Source: Lachnoclostridium sp. UBA1308 (GTDB lineage: Bacteria; Bacillota; Clostridia; Lachnospirales; Lachnospiraceae). Taken from it: a stretch of DNA of 64,000 nucleotides. This document shows positions 25,576 to 34,984 of the stretch, in pieces. Where the stretch lies: positions 80,358 to 144,357 of the forward strand of contig DBTU01000044.1 in NCBI GenBank assembly GCA_002307215.1, given 5' to 3'. A program made the translations under genes and the position numbers. The notes under the pieces were generated by a model. That model was given only the letters and a program-made list of their open reading frames with translations. It searched no databases and was not told the DNA's origin. Each line of letters starts with the position of its first letter. Within the stretch, counting starts at the first letter, position 1.

Positions 25576-27288
25576 ATGTGCGGTATTATCGGTGGAAGCA
25601 AGTTATCATGGAATTATGAAGCAGCAGTAGCAAGTATTAAACATCGTGGCCCTGATGCTCAAAGAATCTGCAAATTTATGGATTTTGCTCTTGCGTTTGT
25701 AAGACTGTCAATCATCGATCTTTCTGATAACGGTATGCAGCCAATGCAGTCTGAAGACCGGAATGTTGCAATCGTATTTAACGGTGAGATATACGGATTT
25801 CAAAAATTGAGGAATCAGTTGATTTATAAGGGATATAAATTTAGCTCCAGTTCCGATACTGAAGTTATACTGAATGCTTATTTGGAGTATGGAGATAAAT
25901 TTGTCCACCATATCGACGGTATGTTTGCTATAGTAATCTATGATAAAATCAGTTGTAAGATAAAGCTATATAGAGATCGTGTTGGGATAAAGCCCTTATA
26001 CTATTTCTATAATGGAAAAGATTTTGCATTTGCATCGGAGTTAAAAGCAATTACCAATTTATGCAATGACATAGATTTTAATGTAGACTATACAGCTATA
26101 TATGACTATTTAACGTATTCTTATATCCCGGAACCAAAGACGATGTATAAAAATGTATTTAAGCTACCCCCGGGTCATTATTTAATATATGATCTCAAGT
26201 CAAATAGAATCGAGACAATTCGAAGATATTGGAAGTTGAATGTAAACGATGCTTTCAGTGATAAATCAAACATTCAGGAAGTCAATGAAGAGATTAGAAG
26301 ATTAATTGGCGAATCAGTAAATGAGCAGTTGGTTTCGGATGTTCCGGTAGGAAGTTTCTTAAGCGGTGGAATAGATTCCAGTGTGGTAACCTACGAAATC
26401 ATGAAGATTAATCCAAAGATAGAGGCATTCTCATTGGGTTTTTCTTATAAAAAATATGATGAGCTTCAATATGCGGATCTATTAGTAAACGATTTAAATA
26501 TAATTAAAAACCAGGAAATTGTCGATAAAAATAAGGTAAGTAAATTATATCCGAAATTGAAAGAGTGGTACGATGAGCCTTATTCCGATACATCAGCATA
26601 CCCAACATACCTGGTATCCAAACTGGCAAGGAAAAAGGTTTCAGTTGTATTAACCGGAGATGGCGGAGACGAAGTGTTTGGGGGATACTCAAGATATAAT
26701 GATTTTCAAATATACAGCAAAGATTCACATGGTATTAATAATGCTAAGGTGTCACTTTTATTTGAGCGGTTGGTGGCATCGATGGAGCTTCCAGAGAATA
26801 GTAGACTGAGCGATTTTTTTCTTGATGATATCGTTAAAATCTGTATTATGACAAATGGAATGCCTAAGATGTTTAAAAAAGAATATGCAAAGCAATATCA
26901 TATAGACAAGGATTATGATGACTATTGGTTCTTTCGAAAACATTATCATAAGGAGTTTCCTCCAATTACGCGTATGCAGTATTTGGATTTTCATACATAT
27001 CTACCCGGTGATATATTAACTAAGATTGATCGAGTAAGTATGCAGCATTCATTAGAAGCAAGAGTTCCTTTCTTAAGCAAGAAAATAGTTGAGTTTGCCT
27101 TTGGTATCGCACAGGAAACCAGATGCCCAAGCGGTAAGCTGAAAGGCATATTAAAAGATTCTTACCGTGATTTAATACCGGATAAGATTCTGGATAGAAG
27201 AAAGATGGGCTTTAACTTGCCAAATACATTTATTAAAGGGGATTTTGCTCATCAGGAAGAATTATTAAAGAGTATTTGGAAGTTATAA
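25576..27288 (+). CDS. asnB: Asparagine synthetase-type amidotransferase, copy 1
   Basis: The enzyme uses glutamine-derived ammonia and ATP to amidate a carboxylate. The start at 25576 gives MCGIIGG, leaving Cys2 as the glutaminase nucleophile after Met removal; the frame extends upstream to 25525 but that would bury the Cys. The glutaminase domain spans residues 2-200 (HRGPDAQ, VFNGEIYG, RDRVGIKPLYY). The synthetase domain carries the ATP-binding SGGIDSS at 263-269. Length is 570 aa. In sugar clusters, AsnB-like enzymes often amidate uronic acids, which fits the wecC, ugd and epimerase genes in this island. Ordinary asparagine synthesis remains possible. A second copy lies at 39150. Confidence 0.9.
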   Translation: MCGIIGGSKLSWNYEAAVASIKHRGPDAQRICKFMDFALAFVRLSIIDLSDNGMQPMQSEDRNVAIVFNGEIYGFQKLRNQLIYKGYKFSSSSDTEVILNAYLEYGDKFVHHIDGMFAIVIYDKISCKIKLYRDRVGIKPLYYFYNGKDFAFASELKAITNLCNDIDFNVDYTAIYDYLTYSYIPEPKTMYKNVFKLPPGHYLIYDLKSNRIETIRRYWKLNVNDAFSDKSNIQEVNEEIRRLIGESVNEQLVSDVPVGSFLSGGIDSSVVTYEIMKINPKIEAFSLGFSYKKYDELQYADLLVNDLNIIKNQEIVDKNKVSKLYPKLKEWYDEPYSDTSAYPTYLVSKLARKKVSVVLTGDGGDEVFGGYSRYNDFQIYSKDSHGINNAKVSLLFERLVASMELPENSRLSDFFLDDIVKICIMTNGMPKMFKKEYAKQYHIDKDYDDYWFFRKHYHKEFPPITRMQYLDFHTYLPGDILTKIDRVSMQHSLEARVPFLSKKIVEFAFGIAQETRCPSGKLKGILKDSYRDLIPDKILDRRKMGFNLPNTFIKGDFAHQEELLKSIWKL

Positions 27289-27318
27289 AATAAGTAAACA
27301 GGGATATTGGTGAATGCG

Positions 27319-28665
27319 ATGAAGAATTTGATGAATGTTTACAGAACGAGAACTAAGAATAAAGTATCATTAGATCTTTATCGGAATTATTATCTATTGT
27401 CAAGTCAAATTATCATTGACATGTTAAATTATTACAAAAAAGAGAAAAACAATAATATTGCCATATGGGGTGCAGGACTGAAGGGATTAGCATTTTTAAA
27501 GACCATAGATCCGGCTGGAAAGTATATATCTTATGTTTATGATATAGATGAAAAGAAAGAGGGTAATGTACTACTTACAGGGCATAAAGTTGTAAATTAC
27601 AAAAAGAATGAGAACAAAAACATACAGGTAGTACTATTAATGAATAATAATTATGAGACAGAAGTTGCATGCTTATTGAAAGAAGCAGATATGAATGTCA
27701 TATTAATTAATATAGACAGTGTAATAGATGGAGCCCTTACAGTAGAAGATATTCTAAGAACACAGAATAATTCTCGGAAGATTGAATTAAGGAGTATATA
27801 TGATTCAGTTGCAGCTATGGTAATCTTATATAATTGCGGAACGAATTGTATAAAAAATATTGAGTCATATGATAATCAGGTCAAGCAGGTTTTTGTTTAT
27901 GATAATTCTACGGTGAAAAATGAAAAACTAATTCAACTTCTTAAAGAAAAGAAGAATATTGTATATATCAATGGAGATGGAAATCAGGGCATATCGATAG
28001 CAATTAATAAAGTGGCAGAAGAGGCAATCAGATGTAATTTTCAATGGTTGATTACATTTGATCAGGATAGCGTTGCAGAGAAAGATATGGTTGCGCATAT
28101 GTGTAATTATGTAAACCGATGTGAATTTGCGGATAAATTAGGAATTGTATGTGCTGCGATAAACGATTCGGTTTTTCGGTTTGAGATTGCTGCAACGGAG
28201 ATATCTTACAATAAATGGGTGCAGCAAAGTGGAAGTATGCTAAATCTGAAAGTTTTTCAAAAAATCGGTGGTTTTGATGAGGCATTATTTATTGATCAAG
28301 TAGATTTTGAATATTGTGTTCGATTAAAACAGTATGATTATAAAATTGTTAAAGTCAATAAAGCAATATTAATGCATAATACTTCAGATGATAATACTAT
28401 ATTTTTACGAAAAAGAGGAAGACCACTTTACATCAATAAGTATTCGCCTATGAGGTATTACTATAATACAAGAAATATTCTATATTGTACAAAAAAGTAT
28501 AAAAAAGTAAATAAACAGTATTGGGAATCACAAAGAAGAAATTTGGGAAGTTTATTAATGACATTGCCTTATGAGAAGGGTAAAATAAAGAGAGTAAGAG
28601 CAGTTATTTTAGGATATATTGATTATATCTTTGATAATATGGGAAAAACACAAAGACATTTTTAA
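27319..28665 (+). CDS. Rossmann module fused to family 2 (rhamnosyltransferase-like) glycosyltransferase
   Basis: Residues about 40-135 are a Rossmann-type module (IAIWGAGLKGLAF, then ISYVYDIDEKKEG and VVLLMNNNYE), the closest of the set to the C-terminal domain of sugar C-methyltransferases. Residues 155-445 form a GT2 domain with VAAMVILYNCG, VYDNSTVKNEKL, GDGNQGISIAINK and the metal-binding TFDQDS, the pattern of WbbL/RfbN-type rhamnosyltransferases. The ATG at 27319 is preceded by a weak GGTG; GTG at 27310 is also possible. A related GT2 without the module is encoded at 29195, with a free module protein between them. Confidence 0.8.
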   Translation: MKNLMNVYRTRTKNKVSLDLYRNYYLLSSQIIIDMLNYYKKEKNNNIAIWGAGLKGLAFLKTIDPAGKYISYVYDIDEKKEGNVLLTGHKVVNYKKNENKNIQVVLLMNNNYETEVACLLKEADMNVILINIDSVIDGALTVEDILRTQNNSRKIELRSIYDSVAAMVILYNCGTNCIKNIESYDNQVKQVFVYDNSTVKNEKLIQLLKEKKNIVYINGDGNQGISIAINKVAEEAIRCNFQWLITFDQDSVAEKDMVAHMCNYVNRCEFADKLGIVCAAINDSVFRFEIAATEISYNKWVQQSGSMLNLKVFQKIGGFDEALFIDQVDFEYCVRLKQYDYKIVKVNKAILMHNTSDDNTIFLRKRGRPLYINKYSPMRYYYNTRNILYCTKKYKKVNKQYWESQRRNLGSLLMTLPYEKGKIKRVRAVILGYIDYIFDNMGKTQRHF

Positions 28666-28695
28666 ACATTACAATAAGTATAGGAGGAAAATATT

Positions 28696-29175
28696 ATGAA
28701 AAAAGGCATTTTAGCGGTTGTATCTTTTGCATTTGGAGTAGCAGGAGGAGTATTTGGAGGGAAAATTTTTAAATTTTATTTTAATAATGAGAAAAGTAAA
28801 GAGGATGATAAAGTATATAAATTTAAATTATATTATAATATCTTGAATCAATGGCTTATGAAAAAGAACGAAGGTAAATCAATTACCGAGTATTTTATAA
28901 GTAATGGTTATAAAACGATTGCAATCTATGGTATGGGTGAGTTAGGATGTCGCCTTTATGAAGAATTGAAAGACAGTGAAATAAAAGTAAGCTATGCGAT
29001 AGATAAAGAGTCAGGCTCCATTTATTCCGAACTTGAAGTATGTTCGATAGAGGAGGAGCTTCAGCCGGTAGATGCATTGATTGTTACAGCAGTATTTGCA
29101 TTTGATAAGATAGAAGAAGAGTTGGAGAAAATAGTAGATTTTCCTATTATTTCTTTGGAAGACGTTGTATGTTAA
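28696..29175 (+). CDS. Membrane-anchored stand-alone Rossmann module
   Basis: The 159-aa product begins with a short basic start and one hydrophobic helix (residues 4-24, ILAVVSFAFGVAGGVFGGKI, glycine-rich). A charged linker leads to a Rossmann module (about 70-155): KTIAIYGMGELGCRLYEEL, VSYAIDKESGS and ALIVTAVFAFDKI. There is no catalytic domain. It could tether module-bearing enzymes, or the nucleotide-sugar they recognise, at the membrane. AGGAGG lies directly upstream. Its 3' end overlaps the long form of the next frame, but the chosen start of that gene leaves a 19-bp gap. I know no named family. Confidence 0.7.
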   Translation: MKKGILAVVSFAFGVAGGVFGGKIFKFYFNNEKSKEDDKVYKFKLYYNILNQWLMKKNEGKSITEYFISNGYKTIAIYGMGELGCRLYEELKDSEIKVSYAIDKESGSIYSELEVCSIEEELQPVDALIVTAVFAFDKIEEELEKIVDFPIISLEDVVC

Positions 29176-29194
29176 TAATCGGGATGAAAAACTT

Positions 29195-30037
29195 ATGAAA
29201 TTAGCCGGAGTAATTGTATTATATAACCCAGATACTTTAGTCATAGATAATATTCTTTCCTATATAGACGATGTAGACATATTATATGCAGTTGACAACA
29301 GTAGCAATATCAACTCCAAAGTTATAAATCGAATAAAACAGATAAAGAAGATAGCGTACGTTTACAATGGCGGTAATAAAGGAATAGCATATGCTCAGAA
29401 CGTAGCAGCGAAGGAAGCCATTAAAGAAAACTACAAATGGCTGCTTACAATGGATCAGGATAGTTTTGCTTCTAAAAATTCGATAGCAATGCTAAAGGAA
29501 TATATTGAGATAAGCGATACTGGAAAAATTGGTATTGTGTCAACTTTTCAGGAAACTGAAATTGACAAAAGCAGAAATCATTCCGCAAATCTGAGGAAAG
29601 TGCCTTGGGTTATATCCTCCGGAAATATAATAAACTTAGAAATATTCCAAAATGTTGGAGGATTTTTACAAAAGCTTTTTATTGATGCAGTTGATTATGA
29701 ATATTGCTTGCGTTTGCATTCTTATGGATACTCCATTCATATGCTGAACAAAGCGGTTATAAAACATAAGCTAGGAGAAACAAAAAAAGTAGGAAACCAA
29801 TATATGTATATTCACGATTATAGGAGGATGTATTTTAGGGTAAGAAATACTTTTTATATAAGAAAAAAATATAAAAAGAGTTGTCCGGATTTATCAAAAA
29901 ATATTTTTGATATGTCGCTAATAACTTGGCAGCAGGATCTTCGATACGGAAAAAGAAGATTAAAACAGCTTCTCTATATGTGTTTAGGGTATTTTGATTT
30001 CTTAATAAACAATTTTAATAATAATATTCTAAGATAA
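29195..30037 (+). CDS. Family 2 glycosyltransferase (rhamnosyltransferase-like)
   Basis: The 280-aa product begins MKLAGVIVLYNPDTLVIDNI, the GT2 start seen in rhamnosyltransferases, then YAVDNSSNINSK, YNGGNKGIAYAQNVAAKEA and the donor/metal motif LTMDQDS. VPWVISSGNIINLEIF and DAVDYEYCLRL are also shared with the GT2 part of the protein at 27319. The TTG at 29165 would overlap the previous gene by 11 bp and add a non-GT2 leader; the ATG at 29195 gives the canonical start with GGGATG upstream. It lacks its own Rossmann module, but the previous gene encodes one separately, which parallels the fused version at 27319. Confidence 0.87.
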   Translation: MKLAGVIVLYNPDTLVIDNILSYIDDVDILYAVDNSSNINSKVINRIKQIKKIAYVYNGGNKGIAYAQNVAAKEAIKENYKWLLTMDQDSFASKNSIAMLKEYIEISDTGKIGIVSTFQETEIDKSRNHSANLRKVPWVISSGNIINLEIFQNVGGFLQKLFIDAVDYEYCLRLHSYGYSIHMLNKAVIKHKLGETKKVGNQYMYIHDYRRMYFRVRNTFYIRKKYKKSCPDLSKNIFDMSLITWQQDLRYGKRRLKQLLYMCLGYFDFLINNFNNNILR

Positions 30038-30091
30038 TAACATAATACTAAGCGATATCTATTCGATGTTCGATAAGGAGATTTTGCATAT

Positions 30092-31189
30092 ATGGAAAAA
30101 ATATTAATCTTCGGAACAGGTGGAAGTGCCGAAAAATTTTATACTTTAATTGGAGATAACAAATATCAAATTGTCGGCTTTTTGGACAGCAATATTGATA
30201 AATGTGGAAGGTGTTTTCATAATCATATGATATATTCCCAGGACATGATTAATGGTTTGGTATATGATAAAATTATTATTTGCTCAGTCGCATATACCAT
30301 TATTAGGGATAGATTGATTTCTGAATACAGTGTTCCTAAGGAAAAGATTGAAAACGGATTCTACTTCAATAAATGCAATCTTCTTGATTATTATAGAAAC
30401 CATAATTATCTAGATGAAGAAATACAGCAGGTTATAATTAATATAGAAAAGCAGCCGTTAGAAAACTTTAACTATGATTTCGCAGATAAATATAAAACAG
30501 TTAGCATTGAAGTCTTTAAAGATAATGATACAGGGCTGTTTTACATAAAATATGAAAACAAAAGAATGTATATGAAAAGAAACTATGATACAGCCGAGAA
30601 AGTAATAGGATATTGTAGGCAGATACTGATGGAGCAAGATAGCGAATCTCCCCACAGATATTTAGACGATAATTTTTATGTAATGGAACATGATATTGTT
30701 ATTGACGCAGGAGTAGCAGAAGGCAATTTTGCATTGGATATTATTGACAGAGCAGATAAGGTTTACCTTGTGGAACCGGATACTGATTGGATTGAAGCGT
30801 TAAAGTATACATTTGCTCCATATAAAGATAAAGTGGTTTTTGTAGATAAATTTTTAGCAGATGATGTTAACGAGATAAGTACAACGATAGATGAGATAAT
30901 CAGAGATTCCGAGGTTGATTTTATTAAAATGGATATAGAGGGGTCGGAAATAAAGGCTTTGAAGGGTGCTGAAAAGACACTGTTAAATAATAGTCCAAGA
31001 TTAGCCCTCTGTGTTTATCATAACGAAAATGACGAAAAGGATATAAAAAGTATCTCAGAAAGTTATGGTTATCATTTTAATTCTACCAAAGGATATATGG
31101 TATTTATTACTGGAGAGAATTGGAATAACAGGTTAGAACCAAAAAAATTAGTTAGGGGAGTTCTTAGGGGACGAAAGGGTGATTTATAA
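30092..31189 (+). CDS. Rossmann module fused to FkbM-family methyltransferase
   Basis: Residues 1-95 are the recurring module (ILIFGTGGSAEKFY, IVGFLDSNIDKCG, YDKIIICSVAYT, PKEKIEN). Residues 195-345 are an FkbM methyltransferase: VIDAGVAEGNF with Asp205-Gly211 as SAM motif I, VYLVEPDTDWIEAL, and KMDIEGSEIKALKGAE at about 279-294, the family signature. It would O-methylate a sugar hydroxyl. AAGGAG precedes the ATG at a normal distance. The TAA stop shares a base with the ATG of the next gene (TAATG), so the two are translationally coupled. Confidence 0.87.
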   Translation: MEKILIFGTGGSAEKFYTLIGDNKYQIVGFLDSNIDKCGRCFHNHMIYSQDMINGLVYDKIIICSVAYTIIRDRLISEYSVPKEKIENGFYFNKCNLLDYYRNHNYLDEEIQQVIINIEKQPLENFNYDFADKYKTVSIEVFKDNDTGLFYIKYENKRMYMKRNYDTAEKVIGYCRQILMEQDSESPHRYLDDNFYVMEHDIVIDAGVAEGNFALDIIDRADKVYLVEPDTDWIEALKYTFAPYKDKVVFVDKFLADDVNEISTTIDEIIRDSEVDFIKMDIEGSEIKALKGAEKTLLNNSPRLALCVYHNENDEKDIKSISESYGYHFNSTKGYMVFITGENWNNRLEPKKLVRGVLRGRKGDL

Positions 31190-32460
31190 TGAAAAAAGTA
31201 ATTATTTTTGGAGTAGGGAAAAGTTCTGAATTAGTACAAAAGTGTCTGCTTAATAATGAAGTAAAAGTTGTAGGATATTGTGATAATGATTCAAATAAGC
31301 AGGGGGTGCTATATAACAATTTACCGATTATGGCCCCGGATGTTTTATCACACTACGATTTTGATTATATGATTGTGGCTACTTTTCATTATACCGATGT
31401 ATATGATCAATTAATCAATCTTAATATTAATGACTCAATGATTATTTTATTTTTTGCTGCTGATTATATTGGAAATGGTAGATATAAAGATATATTTGAA
31501 TTTGAATTATGGCATTATTGTACATTATCCCAGAGATTCAATATCGAATTGGATAAGTTGAATAATAAGGTGAAGACATTATTCAATAATATCGATTATG
31601 AAGTGGCCTATAAGATGAAATCAGATTGTTATAAATTTCCTATTATTAAGTCAGCATCTGATACCATAATTAAAATTATTGAAGAAAAATGTTCGATCAG
31701 CAGGTTTGGAGATGGAGAGTTTGAGTTAATAGAGGGAAGGCCCAGACCGAAATATCAGAGCCCGAATCCTACATTAGCTAGACGGTTACAGGAAATATTA
31801 AAAAGCAACCTTGAAAAACATATAGTGGCAATAGCTGATAACTACGGTGCTTTAGATTTATATGAGGAAGATGCAGCTATGGGAATTCGCAGTTATTTGA
31901 CCCCCTCAATAAGAGAGGACCATATGCGACGATTAGATCTCAATAAAGAATATTTTGATGCCTATCTATCAAGACCATATATTATCTATAAGAATAAAGA
32001 GGAAGCTTTTCAAAAGTTTAATCTTATAAAGAAAATTTGGGATAAAAGAGAAGTTGTTATTATAGAAGGTGATAAAACCCGTATGGGTATAGGAAATGAT
32101 CTTTTTAGTAATGCAGCTTCTGTAAGACGAATTCTGGCCCCTAGTATTAATGCATTTGATCAATATGATCAAATATTGCAGGAAGCATTAAAACAAAAGA
32201 AAGATGTCTTATTTTTACTGGCATTGGGGCCAACAGCTACTGTCCTCGCTTATGATTTGGCTTTAGCGGGGTATCAGGCTGTTGATATAGGCCATATTGA
32301 TTTGGAGTATGATTGGTTTCGAAGTAAAGCAAAACAAAGAATGGATAATAAATATAAATATGTTAATGAAATACCAAATGGGGATAAGGTACTAGATATA
32401 GATGACCCGGAATATATCGCACAAATAATTAAACGAATAAATAATATAGAAATCTTTTGA
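31189..32460 (+). CDS. Rossmann module fused to GT-D (DUF1792) glycosyltransferase, second copy
   Basis: It has the same layout as the protein at 23261: a module in residues 1-100 (VIIFGVGKSSELV, VVGYCDNDSNKQG, YMIVATFHY), a linker, then the GT-D domain with SISRFGDGE at 169-177, IIEGDKTRMGIGNDLF and LLALGPTATVLAYDL before VDIGHIDLEYDWF. By eye the two GT-D halves are clearly related, while the modules and linkers have diverged more, so they probably use different acceptors or donors. The start codon overlaps the previous stop. The codons and the A/T-rich composition match neighbouring island genes. Confidence 0.85.
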   Translation: MKKVIIFGVGKSSELVQKCLLNNEVKVVGYCDNDSNKQGVLYNNLPIMAPDVLSHYDFDYMIVATFHYTDVYDQLINLNINDSMIILFFAADYIGNGRYKDIFEFELWHYCTLSQRFNIELDKLNNKVKTLFNNIDYEVAYKMKSDCYKFPIIKSASDTIIKIIEEKCSISRFGDGEFELIEGRPRPKYQSPNPTLARRLQEILKSNLEKHIVAIADNYGALDLYEEDAAMGIRSYLTPSIREDHMRRLDLNKEYFDAYLSRPYIIYKNKEEAFQKFNLIKKIWDKREVVIIEGDKTRMGIGNDLFSNAASVRRILAPSINAFDQYDQILQEALKQKKDVLFLLALGPTATVLAYDLALAGYQAVDIGHIDLEYDWFRSKAKQRMDNKYKYVNEIPNGDKVLDIDDPEYIAQIIKRINNIEIF

Positions 32461-32496
32461 TGCTAAAAAATAAACCATTATAGATGGAGATTCAAT

Positions 32497-33717
32497 ATGA
32501 AAAAAGTTTTGATAGTTTCTTACTTTTTTCCACCTAAAAACATGCTTGCTTCAAAGAGATATGGGATCATGTGTAAATACATGAACAATTTTGGGTGGGA
32601 TCCATACGTAATTACTCTGGAAAGTATTGGAGATCTACCTATTCCATTAAAGAAGGATCATATTATTCGGATCGGGAATGAAGTTAATATAGGTAACGGC
32701 CAATTAACGGTACTGCAAGTACTGGTTTTATGGTTATCTAAAATCATAAAGCTTTCATTCAGAAGCATGGGGCGAAATGATTTTGTATGGATGAATATGG
32801 TAAAGAAAGAAAGAAAAAGAATAAAGGAGATTTGCCCGGACCCGAATATTATCATCGGAACATTTCCACCGATAGGTAATGTCATAGTTGCTAGATATCT
32901 GGCGAAACAATATAAAGTTCCTTGGATTGCAGAAATAAGAGATCTCATTTCACAATATAAGGATGATGTGCCTAAAGGATGGAGAAAATCTGTTAAATTG
33001 GATTTATCAATGGAAAAATATTTATTGTCAACAGCTTCAGGTATTGTACCTGTAACAGCAGGATTTAGAAAACAATTAAGACAATATTATAATAAAAAAT
33101 TTGCAGTGGTTTTTAACGGGTGGGATACCAAGGATAAGTATAATAACGTAGAAACAGATTTGCCTGAAGAATATCTGTATTATGCAGGCAGTCTGTATGA
33201 ACACAGAATGAGTAGCATGTATTTATTGCTAGATGCTTTAAAGGATATTCCGAAATCCAATAATATTAAATTGCTTATACGAATTGTCAATTCACCTAAA
33301 TCTGTGTCGGAGATAGATCATTATATAAAGATAAGTGATTTGACAGAGAGAGTCATAATTAGGAAGGCTTGTAAGGAAGACATAGTACGTGACGAGAGTA
33401 GTAAGGCAACGATTAACATAGTATTAAGTGATATGGATGAAAGCAAGCCATATCTTCTTGCAACAATACCCGGTAAAATCATGGAGTTAATAGGAGAAAA
33501 GCCTCCTATATTAGCTGTAGTAAGTCCAAAAGCAGAGTTGGCAGATATTCTTTTAAAAACGAATAAGGGCATCGCTACATGTAATAAAGAAGAAATAACA
33601 AGATTTATATTGAATGAGCATTATAATTATGTTGGTGATTCAAAGCAAATAAAAAAGTTTTCTAGGACGAACCAAACTTACAAATTGTGTAAATATCTTG
33701 ATAGTATTGTGAGGTGA
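32497..33717 (+). CDS. GT-B glycosyltransferase (GT4-like)
   Basis: The 406-aa product starts VLIVSYFFPPKNMLASKRYG, the N-terminal loop typical of GT4 enzymes that handle amino- or deoxy-sugars. IPWIAEIRDLISQYKD-like text near residue 145 (WIAEIRDLISQY) and EKYLLSTASGIVPVT resemble the WbuB/FnlA-type group. The donor half includes VVFNGWDTKDKY, YYAGSLYEHR and a C-terminal EITRFI helix, with GKIMELIGEKPPILAV as the donor-binding stretch. It has no Rossmann-module extension. It precedes wecC by 4 bp, so a ManNAcA-type donor is plausible but unproven. Confidence 0.85.
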   Translation: MKKVLIVSYFFPPKNMLASKRYGIMCKYMNNFGWDPYVITLESIGDLPIPLKKDHIIRIGNEVNIGNGQLTVLQVLVLWLSKIIKLSFRSMGRNDFVWMNMVKKERKRIKEICPDPNIIIGTFPPIGNVIVARYLAKQYKVPWIAEIRDLISQYKDDVPKGWRKSVKLDLSMEKYLLSTASGIVPVTAGFRKQLRQYYNKKFAVVFNGWDTKDKYNNVETDLPEEYLYYAGSLYEHRMSSMYLLLDALKDIPKSNNIKLLIRIVNSPKSVSEIDHYIKISDLTERVIIRKACKEDIVRDESSKATINIVLSDMDESKPYLLATIPGKIMELIGEKPPILAVVSPKAELADILLKTNKGIATCNKEEITRFILNEHYNYVGDSKQIKKFSRTNQTYKLCKYLDSIVR

Positions 33718-33721
33718 AAGA

Positions 33722-34930
33722 ATGCCAAAGATAAATGTAGTTGGGTTGGGTTATATTGGATTACCAACAGCTTTAATTATGCAAAAATTCGGCCTAATTA
33801 TTGTAGGTACCGATAATAACATTGAAGTGCTGAAAAAGCTGAAAGCAGGTAAAGCAACATTTGATGAAGTGGGACTTCAGGGACTTTTTAATGAGGCCAT
33901 CAGTAAGGGGCTAGAGTTTTCAGCAACATGTATTGAAGCCCAGTATTATCTGATTGCTGTACCGACTCCATACGACAAGGTAAGTAAAAAAATTGATGTT
34001 ATATACCTACAAAATGCAATGATTGATGTATTGAAAGCATGCCCAGAGGAAGCCATTATCATCATTGAATCAACAATATCCCCCGGAACGATTGAGAAAT
34101 ATATTCGTCCGTTGATAGTAGATAAAAATGTACATTTGGTACATGCTCCGGAAAGAATTCTTCCGGGTAATATGATCTATGAATTAGAGAATAATTCAAG
34201 AACAATAGGAGCCGATTCAAAAGAAGTAGGGGAGAAAGTAAGATTACTTTATCAATCATTTTGCAAAGCTGATATCTATGTTACTGATATTAAAACAGCT
34301 GAAATGTCAAAGATTGTGGAGAATACTTATAGGGATATTAATATAGCTTATGCAAATGAATTAGCAAAAATCTGTCGTTCGGATAATATGGATGTTTACG
34401 AAATTATCAGTGTTGCGAATAAACATCCAAGGGTTAATATACTGCAACCGGGACCAGGAGTCGGAGGTCACTGTATTTCGGTCGACCCATGGTTTCTTGT
34501 AGGAGACTATCCTGGACTTGCTAATATAATATTAGCTGCCAGAAAAATAAACGATTCTATGCCTGAATTTGTGCTGGAGCGGGTGGCCTGCATTATGAAA
34601 GAATGCAACATTAAAGATATATCTAAAGTTGGTTTTTATGGATTAACATATAAAGAAAATGTTGATGACGTGAGAGAAAGTCCAACATTACAATTAATTG
34701 AATGTATGAGAAAGCACCTTGCCTTTGGTGCTAGATTCTATGATCCATATACTAAGCAAAATATTGTAGAAAACCAGTTTTTTGAGTTGGAACAATTCAT
34801 AGACAATGTTGAAATAATTGTTATTATGGTATCTCATCAAGAAATTTTAGATAAGAAGGATTTACTACAGACGAAAATTATTTTGGATACAAGAAATGTA
34901 ATTAAAGGGGAGAATGTATATCACTTATAA
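33722..34930 (+). CDS. wecC: UDP-N-acetyl-D-mannosamine dehydrogenase (WecC-type)
   Basis: The enzyme oxidises UDP-ManNAc twice, using NAD, to UDP-ManNAcA. The NAD-binding motif is VVGLGYIGLPTA (residues 5-16). ESTISPGT and the central HAPERILPGN follow, then the catalytic Cys251 in GPGVGGHCISVDPW, the version typical of WecC rather than of UDP-glucose dehydrogenases. The C-terminal UDP-binding domain includes YGLTYKENVDDVRESP. Length is 402 aa, normal. It sits next to wecB, which makes its substrate, so the pair forms a complete route from UDP-GlcNAc. The resulting carboxyl group is a possible target of the AsnB-type enzymes. Confidence 0.92.
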   Translation: MPKINVVGLGYIGLPTALIMQKFGLIIVGTDNNIEVLKKLKAGKATFDEVGLQGLFNEAISKGLEFSATCIEAQYYLIAVPTPYDKVSKKIDVIYLQNAMIDVLKACPEEAIIIIESTISPGTIEKYIRPLIVDKNVHLVHAPERILPGNMIYELENNSRTIGADSKEVGEKVRLLYQSFCKADIYVTDIKTAEMSKIVENTYRDINIAYANELAKICRSDNMDVYEIISVANKHPRVNILQPGPGVGGHCISVDPWFLVGDYPGLANIILAARKINDSMPEFVLERVACIMKECNIKDISKVGFYGLTYKENVDDVRESPTLQLIECMRKHLAFGARFYDPYTKQNIVENQFFELEQFIDNVEIIVIMVSHQEILDKKDLLQTKIILDTRNVIKGENVYHL

Positions 34931-34984
34931 GATGTAAATACTATGTGAGATGGCTCAACTATTGGTTGAATGGAGAATTACAAT

